From JAXDLW01 sp046262515 (lineage in GTDB: Bacteria > Chloroflexota > Dormibacteria > DASZGP01), in assembly GCA_046262515.1 (NCBI GenBank), contig JBHEMP010000140.1, positions 1 through 31,101 of the forward strand: a stretch of 31,101 nucleotides of DNA, given 5' to 3'. This document shows positions 23,142 through 29,677 of the stretch, piece by piece. The notes beneath the pieces are model-generated. The model was not told the origin of the DNA. It ran no database searches and was given only the letters and a program-made list of their open reading frames with translations. Every line of letters starts with the position of its first letter. Positions within the stretch are counted from its first letter, which is position 1. The position numbers and the translations under genes are program-made.

Positions 23142-23380
23142 TTAGGGATCAGGGACCAGTCCGAGGTCGACGTGGAGGTCTTCGCGTAGCGCATAACCCT
23201 TATGGCGAAGGCTCACGATGCGGACCGGGGCAGCAATCTGAGCCAGCTTAGCCCGAAGGCGAGCGATGTAGGTACGCACTTGCTCGGGCGAACGGCGCTC
23301 CTCCCCCCAGGCGGTGCTGAGGATCTTTGTGGGTTTGAGAACGCACCCCCGCGCCCGACGAGATACCGCAGCAGCTCCAT
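23142..23380 (-). pseudogene. Frameshifted winged-helix (OmpR/PhoB-type) regulator remnant
   Basis: Reading leftward, one frame gives REMELLRYLVGRGG and then leaves the family. The sequence resumes in another frame as VLKPTKILSTAWGEE, followed by RRSPEQVRTYIARLRAKL, the wing and KGYALRED, stopping at TAA (23142-23144). Joined, they make a complete winged-helix C-terminal domain. The break falls at a run of five identical bases (23346-23350). One base gained or lost there restores the frame, so it may be a true mutation or a sequencing slip. No receiver or full N-terminal beta-sheet is visible upstream. It is convergent with the LVIVD-type gene. Confidence 0.6.
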
Positions 23381-23450
23381 CTCGCGGCCGCGGCCTAGGG
23401 GACCGCCTGGAGGAGGTGCCGAGGCATCATCCGGGCAGGAGGCTGAAGGG

Positions 23451-23651
23451 TCAGTAGCCCCCGGGCGGATCGCTGGCAGGAAAGCTGTCCGCCCCAGCCC
23501 GGTCAATTGCGTCTTGGTCCTCGTCCGCCGACAGGAAGGAGTCGTCGATACCAGGTTCGTCCTCCCAAGAGGAATTGCGGTGAGACCCAGTCCTGGGCTT
23601 GGGCGGCGGCCCGGATTGGTGCGGTGCTTGGTCGCCACTGTCGCTGAACAT
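23451..23651 (-). CDS. Small acidic SFPASDPP-motif protein
   Basis: A 66-aa protein, acidic and low-complexity, ending in ADSFPASDPPGGY. The SFPASDPP C-terminal motif is widespread in small bacterial proteins of unknown function. The ATG at 23651 is chosen over the one at 23663 because TATGGT lies exactly 7 nt upstream (leaderless), and the 23663 ATG overlaps that hexamer. It is divergent from the small helical protein gene at 23803 and lies just upstream of the broken winged-helix gene. Confidence 0.65.
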   Translation of the reverse strand: MFSDSGDQAPHQSGPPPKPRTGSHRNSSWEDEPGIDDSFLSADEDQDAIDRAGADSFPASDPPGGY

Positions 23652-23658
23652 GACAGCA

Positions 23659-23664
23659 ACCATA
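23659..23664 (-). promoter_or_regulatory. Leaderless -10 element for the SFPASDPP gene
   Basis: Minus-strand TATGGT ends 7 nt before the ATG at 23651, and there is no Shine-Dalgarno. Confidence 0.45.
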
Positions 23665-23802
23665 GCCCTGTTTCCCCGGCCCGGTGTCCGGCCTCCGAAG
23701 GCTTGTGCATGTTCGCCGCGATATGGGTAGAGTCGCCTGGCGGGCGACAGGATAGTGTCACAACACGTTTTTCGTGCTACACATTGATCATGCAGCTACG
23801 TG

Positions 23803-24153
23803 ATGCCAGTGGTGGGCGCTTCGACCTCTGTGCCTGACCAGGAAAAGGGCCCGCTAGGCGACACGGATCACCGGATGCGGGGGGAGCCGTCGACGCCGAC
23901 CAGCGCTCATGAGGCCCAGCACTGGCTCCGGCTCTACCGGGAGATCGTCACCTTTGAGGAATCCGTCCTGGCACGGATGCGCGAGATGCAGCGCTCACTC
24001 CCGGACGAACTGCGGGACGAGTCGGAGCAGTCCAACATCCGGCCCATGGAAGAACTCATCGCCGGATACCGGGAGCGGGCCGGGGAGTTGGAGCTGTCGC
24101 TGATCAGCCTGGTGCCGGACGAGGAAGCGCCCGGACGCTCACCCGCCGGCTGA
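23803..24153 (+). CDS. Small helical protein with HW-type domain (copy 1)
   Basis: A charged, helical protein of up to 116 aa. Its core, AQHWLRLYREIVTFEESVL, ends in a Glu/Arg-rich second helix (MEELIAGYRERAGELE). The same two-helix pattern (HW-x2-[LV]Y-x3-[LV]) recurs in the next gene and in the winged-helix protein at 29678, so this is a small paralogous family; I do not know its name. The start is uncertain: ATG at 23803, or ATG at 23875 giving a 92-aa form. A TACACA hexamer lies 6 nt before an out-of-frame ATG at 23790. No ribosome site is obvious. It precedes copy 2 by 36 nt. Confidence 0.6.
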   Translation: MPVVGASTSVPDQEKGPLGDTDHRMRGEPSTPTSAHEAQHWLRLYREIVTFEESVLARMREMQRSLPDELRDESEQSNIRPMEELIAGYRERAGELELSLISLVPDEEAPGRSPAG

Positions 24154-24175
24154 TGTCATGCCAATAAAAGCAGTA

Positions 24176-24199
24176 CCCCGCTCCCCGGTATGAGCGGGG
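24176..24199 (+). promoter_or_regulatory. Stem-loop enclosing the start codon of copy 2
   Basis: CCCCGCTC (24176-24183) and GAGCGGGG (24192-24199) are perfect 8-bp arms around an 8-nt loop. The ATG at 24190-24192 straddles loop and stem and there is no Shine-Dalgarno. In mRNA this hairpin would cover the start site and could limit or control translation. Confidence 0.5.
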
Positions 24200-24510
24200 A
24201 AAGGACCCCCGAGGAGGCCGCGCGGTGGGCGGCGGACCCCTCCCGCTTGATGGGCGGCGAGGATCCCCAGACGCTGAGGCTCAGCGACGCTATCCACTGG
24301 ATGGAGGTCTACGAGGAACTGGTCACCGTCAAGGACGAGCTGATTGCCACCGCGCTGTCGCGGTTGGCGGACCTCGACCCGGAGGCCTCAGCGGAGATTC
24401 GGGGGAGCGACATGGTTCTGCTGAAAGCGGAGCGGGAGCGCTTTATTCGCAGGCTTGCTTTCTGGAAAGAACGCCACCGCGAGCTCGAGGATGGGGCAGA
24501 ACAGACCTGA
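24190..24510 (+). CDS. Small helical protein with HW-type domain (copy 2)
   Basis: A 106-aa charged helical protein. The core reads AIHWMEVYEELVTVKDELI, then a middle helix, then LAFWKERHRELEDG. The HW-x2-VY and FW-x2-R-x2-EL blocks match the N-terminal part of the winged-helix protein at 29678 (RHWQDVYSKLL and LNFWSARATELQ), and more loosely copy 1. It has no signal peptide, membrane helix or cysteine and is probably a cytoplasmic interaction domain. The ATG sits in a strong hairpin. It is convergent with the FAD/Rieske gene, 24 nt away. Confidence 0.7.
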   Translation: MSGERTPEEAARWAADPSRLMGGEDPQTLRLSDAIHWMEVYEELVTVKDELIATALSRLADLDPEASAEIRGSDMVLLKAERERFIRRLAFWKERHRELEDGAEQT

Positions 24511-24534
24511 CCCGGCCTTCTGCGGTACTTTTGG

Positions 24535-26046
24535 TTATAGCTGAGTTAGATCTCTGGTCGCCGGGCCGGATATGACGTGGCCGTCCACGTCGAAACGTGA
24601 ACCGTGACAGGGACAGTCCCAGGTGGTCTCGGCGGTATTGAAGGAGACCAAACAACCGAGGTGAGTGCACACAGCCGAGACCGAATGAAGGTCGCCGTTC
24701 GTGTCGCGGTAGGCGGCAACCTTGTGGCCATCCTTCTCCACCAGGCCACCCCGGCCGCGTGCCAGCGTGGACGCGGTCGGAGGTGCGAGCGAGCCGAGCC
24801 GATCGCCCACAAATTGCTCGGCGACGTTGAGGTTCTCCGCCGCCACCTTGCGAGCCGATCCACCGACGTCGAGGCGAAGAGAATCGAACGTCTTGGCCCA
24901 GGGATTCTCCCTGCCAGCGACCAGGTCGCTCAGCACGATGGACGCGGCGGTGCCGTTGGTCATCCCCCACTTCTGAAAGCCGGTCGCCGTCCAGAGGCGG
25001 CGCGAGCCAGCCGACAGGCGCCCGACATAGGGCAGGTCATCGGCGGGCATGTAGTCCTGCGCAGACCAGCGATGGGTGATCGCCGCGCCGGCAAAACGCT
25101 CATCGCTCCACACTTCGAGCGCGTGGTACCGCGCGTTGGTGTCTGGCTCCTGACCTGACTTATGACCCTCCCCGCCGACAAGAAGCATGTTGTCCCCCAC
25201 GCCGGGGATGGGCCGGAGCGAGCGTGACGGCTCGTCGATACTGAGGTACATCCCCTGGGGCACGTCGCCGCGCAGTCGCAAAGCCGTGGCGTAGGAGCGA
25301 TAGGGCGCAGTGCGCACAAAGAACAGCCCGCGGTCGAGAAATGGCAGATGGGTCGCGAGCACCACGTTGTCCGCCTTGACGGACCGACCCGACTGGGTCT
25401 TCACCTCCACCAGGTCGTCCTCGGAGACCTCCACCGCTCGGGTCATCTCGAAGACCGCGGAGCCCGAGCCATCCACAGCGGCGGCAAGCGCGAGGCAGTA
25501 CTTGCGGGGATGGAAAAGCGCCTGCTCGGGCAGCTCGACGGCCCCGGCGATCGGAAAGGGAAGGTCCGTATCGGTGGTGAACGCCGCCTTCAACCCCGCG
25601 CGTTGAGCAGCGGCAACCTCCGCGCGGATCTGTCCCACGGAAGCGGCCACCTCGCTGTAGGTGTAGGCGGAGTGTCTTTCGAAGTCACAGGCGATTCCGA
25701 GCTCGTCGACCAGCGCCGCGACGTGTTCCAGGCCGGCCACGTTCGCCTCCGCATAAATCCGGGAGGTTTCAGCTCCGTGATGCTCCTCGAGGCGGGAGTA
25801 AATCGCGCCGTGGAGCGCACTGACCTTGGCGGTGGTGTACCCGGTGACACCCGAGCAGACCTGGTCCGATTCGAGGACGGCGACCTTGGCGCCCTGCCGC
25901 TTAAGGAGCAGTGCAGTCGTGAGCCCGGTTATCCCGGCACCAATGACAGCGACATCGACGCGGCGATCCCGCACCATGGGCTCGTAGTTCGGGCCGGTTG
26001 GGCTGTCGATCCAGATTGACGGATTGGCTTGGACAAGACGACCCAT
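24535..26046 (-). CDS. FAD-dependent oxidoreductase with C-terminal Rieske [2Fe-2S] domain
   Basis: A 503-aa two-domain protein. The N-terminal DAO-type FAD domain has VAVIGAGITGLTTALLLKR, an FAD-binding VLESDQVCSGVTGYTTAKVS block and a C-terminal MPADDLPYVGRL / TGFQKWGMTNG. The last ~100 residues are a Rieske domain with CTHLGC and CPCHGSRFD, giving the two Cys and two His cluster ligands. This architecture (DadA-like oxidoreductase plus Rieske) is known in many bacteria, though the substrate is usually unknown. The ATG at 26046 overlaps the cupredoxin stop by one base, so a longer frame to 26172 is rejected. No Tat signal is seen. Confidence 0.9.
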   Translation of the reverse strand: MGRLVQANPSIWIDSPTGPNYEPMVRDRRVDVAVIGAGITGLTTALLLKRQGAKVAVLESDQVCSGVTGYTTAKVSALHGAIYSRLEEHHGAETSRIYAEANVAGLEHVAALVDELGIACDFERHSAYTYSEVAASVGQIRAEVAAAQRAGLKAAFTTDTDLPFPIAGAVELPEQALFHPRKYCLALAAAVDGSGSAVFEMTRAVEVSEDDLVEVKTQSGRSVKADNVVLATHLPFLDRGLFFVRTAPYRSYATALRLRGDVPQGMYLSIDEPSRSLRPIPGVGDNMLLVGGEGHKSGQEPDTNARYHALEVWSDERFAGAAITHRWSAQDYMPADDLPYVGRLSAGSRRLWTATGFQKWGMTNGTAASIVLSDLVAGRENPWAKTFDSLRLDVGGSARKVAAENLNVAEQFVGDRLGSLAPPTASTLARGRGGLVEKDGHKVAAYRDTNGDLHSVSAVCTHLGCLVSFNTAETTWDCPCHGSRFDVDGHVISGPATRDLTQL

Positions 26047-26402
26047 CAGGATCCCGTAACGACGATTTCGCCGTGCATGAAAGGGTGCACAGCGCAGTGG
26101 TATTTGAAATCGCCCGCGGTCTTGAAGCGATATTCGAAAACACCGCCGCGGTCCAGGCGCGGCGAATCCCACAGGCTCCCGACATCGGCGGTCGCCGTGT
26201 GCTGCGATTGGTCTGAGTTGGTCCAGCGCACAGAGTCGCCAACTTGGACGTGCTGAGGATTTGGTTCGAACTTGAAGCCGGAGACGTGGTTAGCCACGAC
26301 CGCCTGGGTATGCGGCGGCACCCCCCCGCTGCCGCATGCCGCGAGCCCAAGCGTTACGGTCAAGACGATGACCGCGCACCGACTAAACGTCAACAGGTGC
26401 AC
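26046..26402 (-). CDS. Cupredoxin (plastocyanin-like) lipoprotein
   Basis: A 118-aa single-domain blue-copper protein. The lipobox is LGLAAC-GSGG (Cys23), so it should be anchored to the outer face of the membrane. Copper ligands are the His in SQHTATAD and the block YHCAVHPFM (Cys, His, Met). The GTG at 26402 overlaps the 3' end of tatC by 20 nt. It could pass electrons to or from the downstream FAD/Rieske enzyme or the terminal oxidase chain; this is context only. Export of the apo-lipoprotein is more likely by Sec, because no twin-arginine motif is present. Confidence 0.88.
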   Translation of the reverse strand: MHLLTFSRCAVIVLTVTLGLAACGSGGVPPHTQAVVANHVSGFKFEPNPQHVQVGDSVRWTNSDQSQHTATADVGSLWDSPRLDRGGVFEYRFKTAGDFKYHCAVHPFMHGEIVVTGS

Positions 26403-27192
26403 GGTTGCCTCGTCCCCGCTCCATGCGAACGATCACGACAATCGCGACCTCGTAGAGCAGGATCAGGGGTGTGACAAGCGCGATCGGTGTCACCGGGTCG
26501 ACCCCGGGGGTGACGAGGTAGCCGACGACAACGATCGCGAAGTAGGCGCCTCTGCGCGAGCGCTTAAGGCGTGCTGAGTCGACGAGGCGGGCCATCGCAA
26601 GCAGCACCAGGGCCACAGGGAATTCAAAGGTGATACCAAAGGCCACCATCAGCAGCAGGACAAAGCTGATGTAAGAGTTGGCCTCGGGAAAGAACGTGAG
26701 GCTTCCGTCATGACTGACCAGTCCGACCATGCGAATCGCGATGTACAGGAAGAAATACGCCAGCGCCGCACCTGCTGCGAACAGACCGAGGGAACTGATC
26801 AGCAGCGGCTTCGCGAAGCGCCTTTCCGAATTTCGTAGGCCCGGCGAGACGAACCGCCACGTCTGCCAGGCGATGATTGGTAGCGCCATGGCAAGGCCCA
26901 CCACGACCCCCACCTTGAGGTGGATTGAGAAGTAGCCCATCGGGCTGAAGTAGTGGAGCGGCTGATGAAGGTACGCCAGCGGCCGGATGATCAACTCAAG
27001 GACAAACCCGGAGGCGGCGACCCCGGCTACAGTCGCCACCGCCCACGCACCCATGGAGACCATCAACGCACGGCGCAGCTCCTCCAAATGCTCGACCAGC
27101 GTCATCCGCGTCGCGTCACGCGCGGGCGCGGACGGAGCAGCTCCTACCGCTCTGCCGCCGCGGCGCCTCCGCAGGGCTCCAACAACCGCCAT
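26383..27192 (-). CDS. tatC: Sec-independent protein translocase subunit TatC
   Basis: TatC is the receptor for twin-arginine signal peptides. This 269-aa protein has a variable basic N-terminal tail, then the conserved LVEHLEELRRALM, the PMGYFSIHLKVG region with FxxxxK-type conserved residues, FVSPGLRNSERRF, and six membrane segments, ending with VTPGVDPVTPIALVTPLILLYE. It lies 13 nt after tatA. Two Tat-type cargo genes sit immediately upstream in the same orientation. Confidence 0.95.
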   Translation of the reverse strand: MAVVGALRRRRGGRAVGAAPSAPARDATRMTLVEHLEELRRALMVSMGAWAVATVAGVAASGFVLELIIRPLAYLHQPLHYFSPMGYFSIHLKVGVVVGLAMALPIIAWQTWRFVSPGLRNSERRFAKPLLISSLGLFAAGAALAYFFLYIAIRMVGLVSHDGSLTFFPEANSYISFVLLLMVAFGITFEFPVALVLLAMARLVDSARLKRSRRGAYFAIVVVGYLVTPGVDPVTPIALVTPLILLYEVAIVVIVRMERGRGNRAPVDV

Positions 27193-27205
27193 CCTGAACC
27201 CTGGG

Positions 27206-27466
27206 TCAGGCCGGGCGGCTGGACTCAGACACGGGTGCCACCGTGCCGCCGGCGTCCGGGTGCGCTGCTGTCAGTGCGGGGACGGGCTCCGCAACGTCTG
27301 ACGTTGCCATGTGGTCGTGCGCTGCTGTGAGGTCGGCGGCACCCTTTTTGAACTCGGTGATGGCCTTGCCGAGGCCGTGTCCCAGCTCAGGCAGCCGCTT
27401 GGGACCGAAGACGATGAGCGCCACGACGGCGAGGATGAGAAGGATCGGCAGATGACTGATTCCCAT
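27206..27466 (-). CDS. tatA: Twin-arginine translocase subunit TatA
   Basis: An 86-aa TatA: an N-terminal membrane helix (LPILLILAVVALIVFG), the FGPKRLPELGHGLGKAI hinge and amphipathic helix, and a Ser/Ala/Thr-rich tail. The ATG at 27466 has AGGAG about 7 nt upstream. It precedes tatC; no tatB is seen, as is usual in minimal TatAC systems. Confidence 0.95.
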   Translation of the reverse strand: MGISHLPILLILAVVALIVFGPKRLPELGHGLGKAITEFKKGAADLTAAHDHMATSDVAEPVPALTAAHPDAGGTVAPVSESSRPA

Positions 27467-27583
27467 TTTATTGCTCCTGAACTAGTTGGCGGTGAGGGCC
27501 CCGGAGTTCCCAGCGGAGCCCCCACCTTTGGAGGGAGAAGTCCCGACGGGCGCAACCGTCGAGGACCCAATGAGTCGAGGTCA

Positions 27584-27609
27584 GCGCGCCCGCCTTAGCG
27601 CGGGCGCGC
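27584..27609. terminator. Strong GC hairpin between ferritin-like genes and tatA
   Basis: GCGCGCCCGC (27584-27593) and GCGGGCGCGC (27600-27609) are perfect 10-bp arms around a 6-nt loop. A second small stem (CCCC-ATGGA-GGGG) followed by TTTTTT lies at 27614-27631 on the plus strand. On the coding minus strand no U-run follows the large stem, so it may be a partial terminator or an mRNA processing/stability hairpin rather than a full stop. Confidence 0.5.
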
Positions 27610-27629
27610 CTTCCCCATGGAGGGGTTTT

Positions 27630-28244
27630 TTAAGAGAGGAAGGGCATGACCGCGGTGAGGACCTCGGCCTTGGCCTTGGGCTTCTCGGTGGGTCCCTGGT
27701 AGATGCCACCCTCGGGCGGGAGCCCGGCGAGGCGGCCGATCAGGGCTGCGTGGCGGCACTCGACGCCGAAGATGGCGACCGCTGCCTGGAGCACATCTGG
27801 GCTGGTGATTGCACCAGCCTGGCCGAGGTAGGCGCCCACACCCACCTCTTCGAAGGTCTTGGCGGTGGTGATGAAGGTGTCACGCTTATCGAAGGTGCCG
27901 GCCGGGTATTTCACCGTGGGCTTGGCCACCGGCTTGCCGCCGGCCTTGGTGATGGTGTCCGTGAGGGCGGTGACGTGGGCCGCTTCGTCGGCGGCGATGA
28001 GGTTGATTACCGCCTTCTCATGGGCATCCTTGAACTTCACGGTGGCAACGCCCTTGGCGTAAAAGTCCGCCTCCAGGTATTCCAGCGTGAGCGCGAAGTT
28101 GAGGACGTCCAGGTCACTGGCCGCGTCGGCCCATACCCGGGTTGTGCTCAGGAGCTCGATCGCCGTCGCTCCCGAGATCACGCCACCCGCCCCGATGGCG
28201 GTGCTGCCGATGAACCTGCGTCGTGTGAGGTTTGGATTCAGCAT
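27630..28244 (-). CDS. Tat-exported ferritin-like domain protein (copy 1)
   Basis: A 204-aa exported protein with a twin-arginine signal (TRRRFIGSTAIGAGG). The mature part is a helical ferritin-like domain: LNFALTLEYLEADFY, DEAAHVTALTDTI, KTFEEVGVGAYLG and FGVECRHAALIG, which carry the Glu/His residues of the diiron helices (ExxY, ExxH, EExxxxAY, ExxH). Between helix 2 and 3 is the conserved GGKPVAKP-T/Y block shared with copy 2. The function of such secreted ferritin-like proteins is unknown; iron or ROS handling is plausible. GGGAG precedes the ATG. It lies 3 nt after copy 2. Confidence 0.88.
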   Translation of the reverse strand: MLNPNLTRRRFIGSTAIGAGGVISGATAIELLSTTRVWADAASDLDVLNFALTLEYLEADFYAKGVATVKFKDAHEKAVINLIAADEAAHVTALTDTITKAGGKPVAKPTVKYPAGTFDKRDTFITTAKTFEEVGVGAYLGQAGAITSPDVLQAAVAIFGVECRHAALIGRLAGLPPEGGIYQGPTEKPKAKAEVLTAVMPFLS

Positions 28245-28247
28245 TTA

Positions 28248-28916
28248 TCAGCTCCCTGCGATGAACGGCTTTACGGCCGTGAGGATGTCGGACATTGGGG
28301 CATTGGCTTCAAACGGAGCCGGTACCTGCTTGGCGCCAAGGATGTCGTTGATGATGGCGGCGTGCCGTGACTCAACTCCTGCGATGCTGCCGGCGGCACC
28401 GAGGACATCCTTGCTCTTGATCTTGGTGACCTGGCCGTGATAGGCCTTGACCCCGGTCTCCTCAAAGGTCTGCGCGGTCTTGAGGAAGGTCGCCTTGTCG
28501 GTGAAGGTGGCGGCGGGGAAGTTGAAGGTCGGCTTGGCGACAGGCTTGCCACCGGCCTGCGTGATCGCCGCGGTCAGGGCCTGCACGTGCGCGGCCTCAT
28601 GCATGGCGATGGGCTCGATCAGGGGCTGCACATCGCCGAGGATGTTGGCGGCGACCCCCTTCTGGTAGAACTCGGCCTCGAGGTACTCCAGGGTCAGGGC
28701 GTAGTTCAGGATCCCGAGGTCCCCGCTGCTGGAGTCGACCGATGCGCTGGGACTGGGGCTGGCGGCAGCTGCGCCGCCACCCGCCTTGTTGCCCCCGCCG
28801 CAGGCCGCCAGAAGCGCGGCTCCTCCAAACATTGCCGCGTACTTGAGAAAGTCGCGGCGCTGGTTGGGATCCTCAATAGTCATGACGGCGTTGCCGTCGA
28901 AGAGTTCTTCAGACAT
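28248..28916 (-). CDS. Tat-exported ferritin-like lipoprotein (copy 2)
   Basis: A 222-aa paralogue of the next gene, sharing LNYALTLEYLEAEFY, EAAHVQALT, GGKPVAKP, KTAQTFEETGVKAYHG and GVESRHAA. The signal region has NQRRDFLKYAAMFGG and then LLAACGGG, so it is a Tat-dependent lipoprotein, with a Ser/Pro-rich linker after the anchor. The ATG at 28916 has AGGAG about 7 nt upstream, which beats the upstream in-frame start at 28952. Tandem duplication followed by one member losing or gaining a lipobox is the simplest history. Confidence 0.88.
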   Translation of the reverse strand: MSEELFDGNAVMTIEDPNQRRDFLKYAAMFGGAALLAACGGGNKAGGGAAAASPSPSASVDSSSGDLGILNYALTLEYLEAEFYQKGVAANILGDVQPLIEPIAMHEAAHVQALTAAITQAGGKPVAKPTFNFPAATFTDKATFLKTAQTFEETGVKAYHGQVTKIKSKDVLGAAGSIAGVESRHAAIINDILGAKQVPAPFEANAPMSDILTAVKPFIAGS

Positions 28917-28948
28917 TTGGTCTCCTTGGCTATTGCTGGTAAGAGTTG

Positions 28949-29362
28949 TCATGCGACCGCACCATCGCGTTCGCGGCGCGGGGCGGCGAACCCGACATAC
29001 AGGAGTACGGCGGCGGTCACTGCGTGAAGCCCGATGTCCAGGCCCCCGATCGGGACCAGGCCCAGGAAGTTGCCGCTCCCGGCGAAGATGCCAAGCACCG
29101 CAAGCAGCGCATAGACAACGCCTACGGTTCGGGCGAACATCACGGACTGCGCCTCTCCCCCGGCGTAGGCAGCAAGGCCTCCAAGACCGACCGCCAGGTG
29201 CACGACGTTGTGCACCACGTTGACCGCGAAGAGTCCGAGCAGGTTGTGGGGGTCCAGGGAATAGCTTCCGCCGAGGAAGGGCAGGAAGCCCAGGACCCCG
29301 ACGAGGGCATACACGGCCCCGAAAATTCCGGCGGCCATCCTGGCCAGTGACGAGTTAGCCAT
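28949..29362 (-). CDS. DUF4383-family membrane protein
   Basis: A 137-aa protein with four hydrophobic helices (GIFGAVYALVGVLGFLPFLG, NLLGLFAVNVVHNVVHLAVG, TVGVVYALLAVLGIFAG, GLHAVTAAVLLYVGF). It matches DUF4383 in the conserved LFxVNxxHNxVHLxxG block; the His pairs there could hold a cofactor. The ATG at 29362 has AGGAGGAG about 4-5 nt upstream. It is the first gene of the ferritin-like / Tat / cupredoxin / Rieske block, 32 nt before copy 2 of the ferritin-like genes. Confidence 0.85.
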   Translation of the reverse strand: MANSSLARMAAGIFGAVYALVGVLGFLPFLGGSYSLDPHNLLGLFAVNVVHNVVHLAVGLGGLAAYAGGEAQSVMFARTVGVVYALLAVLGIFAGSGNFLGLVPIGGLDIGLHAVTAAVLLYVGFAAPRRERDGAVA

Positions 29363-29677
29363 GGGCTCCTCCTTGATTGCCGCCGTGGTTTCGACGACCA
29401 AACACTGTGATAAGCCACAGCCCTAAAGAAGTGATATCACCCCTAGCGCATTAAAGTCCGCATCAGTTTTTGGCGAGCTGCCCTGCGGATACCCGGACTG
29501 CGGTTTCCGGGATCAGAGGCATGAGTCAGATGTGGTAGTTGCACTCTTGCAAAGAAATCTGCAAAAACACAAAACGGTGATCCGCGTTGGGATCCATGTC
29601 GTATCCGCTCTAAGAGGGTCATTCCCAAATGACAGCCGGCCGGTTGTCTCTGGCATTGGCCCAAAGGGGTTGCGTTT
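29363..29677. promoter_or_regulatory. 315-bp divergent intergenic region with several dyads
   Basis: No gene is seen. It is visibly more AT-rich than its surroundings and holds promoters for the leftward DUF4383 operon and the rightward winged-helix gene. Signals seen: CTGTG-N6-CACAG at 29405-29420, the perfect palindrome GTGATATCAC at 29431-29440, and a cluster of TTGCA/TGCAA repeats near 29538-29568. AAAGGGG about 9 nt before the ATG at 29678 is the ribosome site of the rightward gene. Exact -10/-35 boxes could not be fixed. Confidence 0.5.
29405..29420. promoter_or_regulatory. CTGTG-N6-CACAG dyad upstream of DUF4383 operon
   Basis: CTGTGATAAGCCACAG has perfect 5-bp arms with 6 central bases, 43 bp upstream of the DUF4383 ATG. 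It is CRP/FNR-like in spacing but lacks the full TCACA half. Confidence 0.35.

Noticed and set aside
23202..23837. 211-codon plus-strand ORF across the winged-helix remnant
   Set aside because: Antisense to the SFPASDPP gene and the winged-helix remnant; low-complexity and without motifs.
27486..28370. 294-codon plus-strand ORF opposite the ferritin-like genes
   Set aside because: Antisense to two genes with Tat signals and conserved residues; its own translation is Gly/Val/Asp-rich nonsense.
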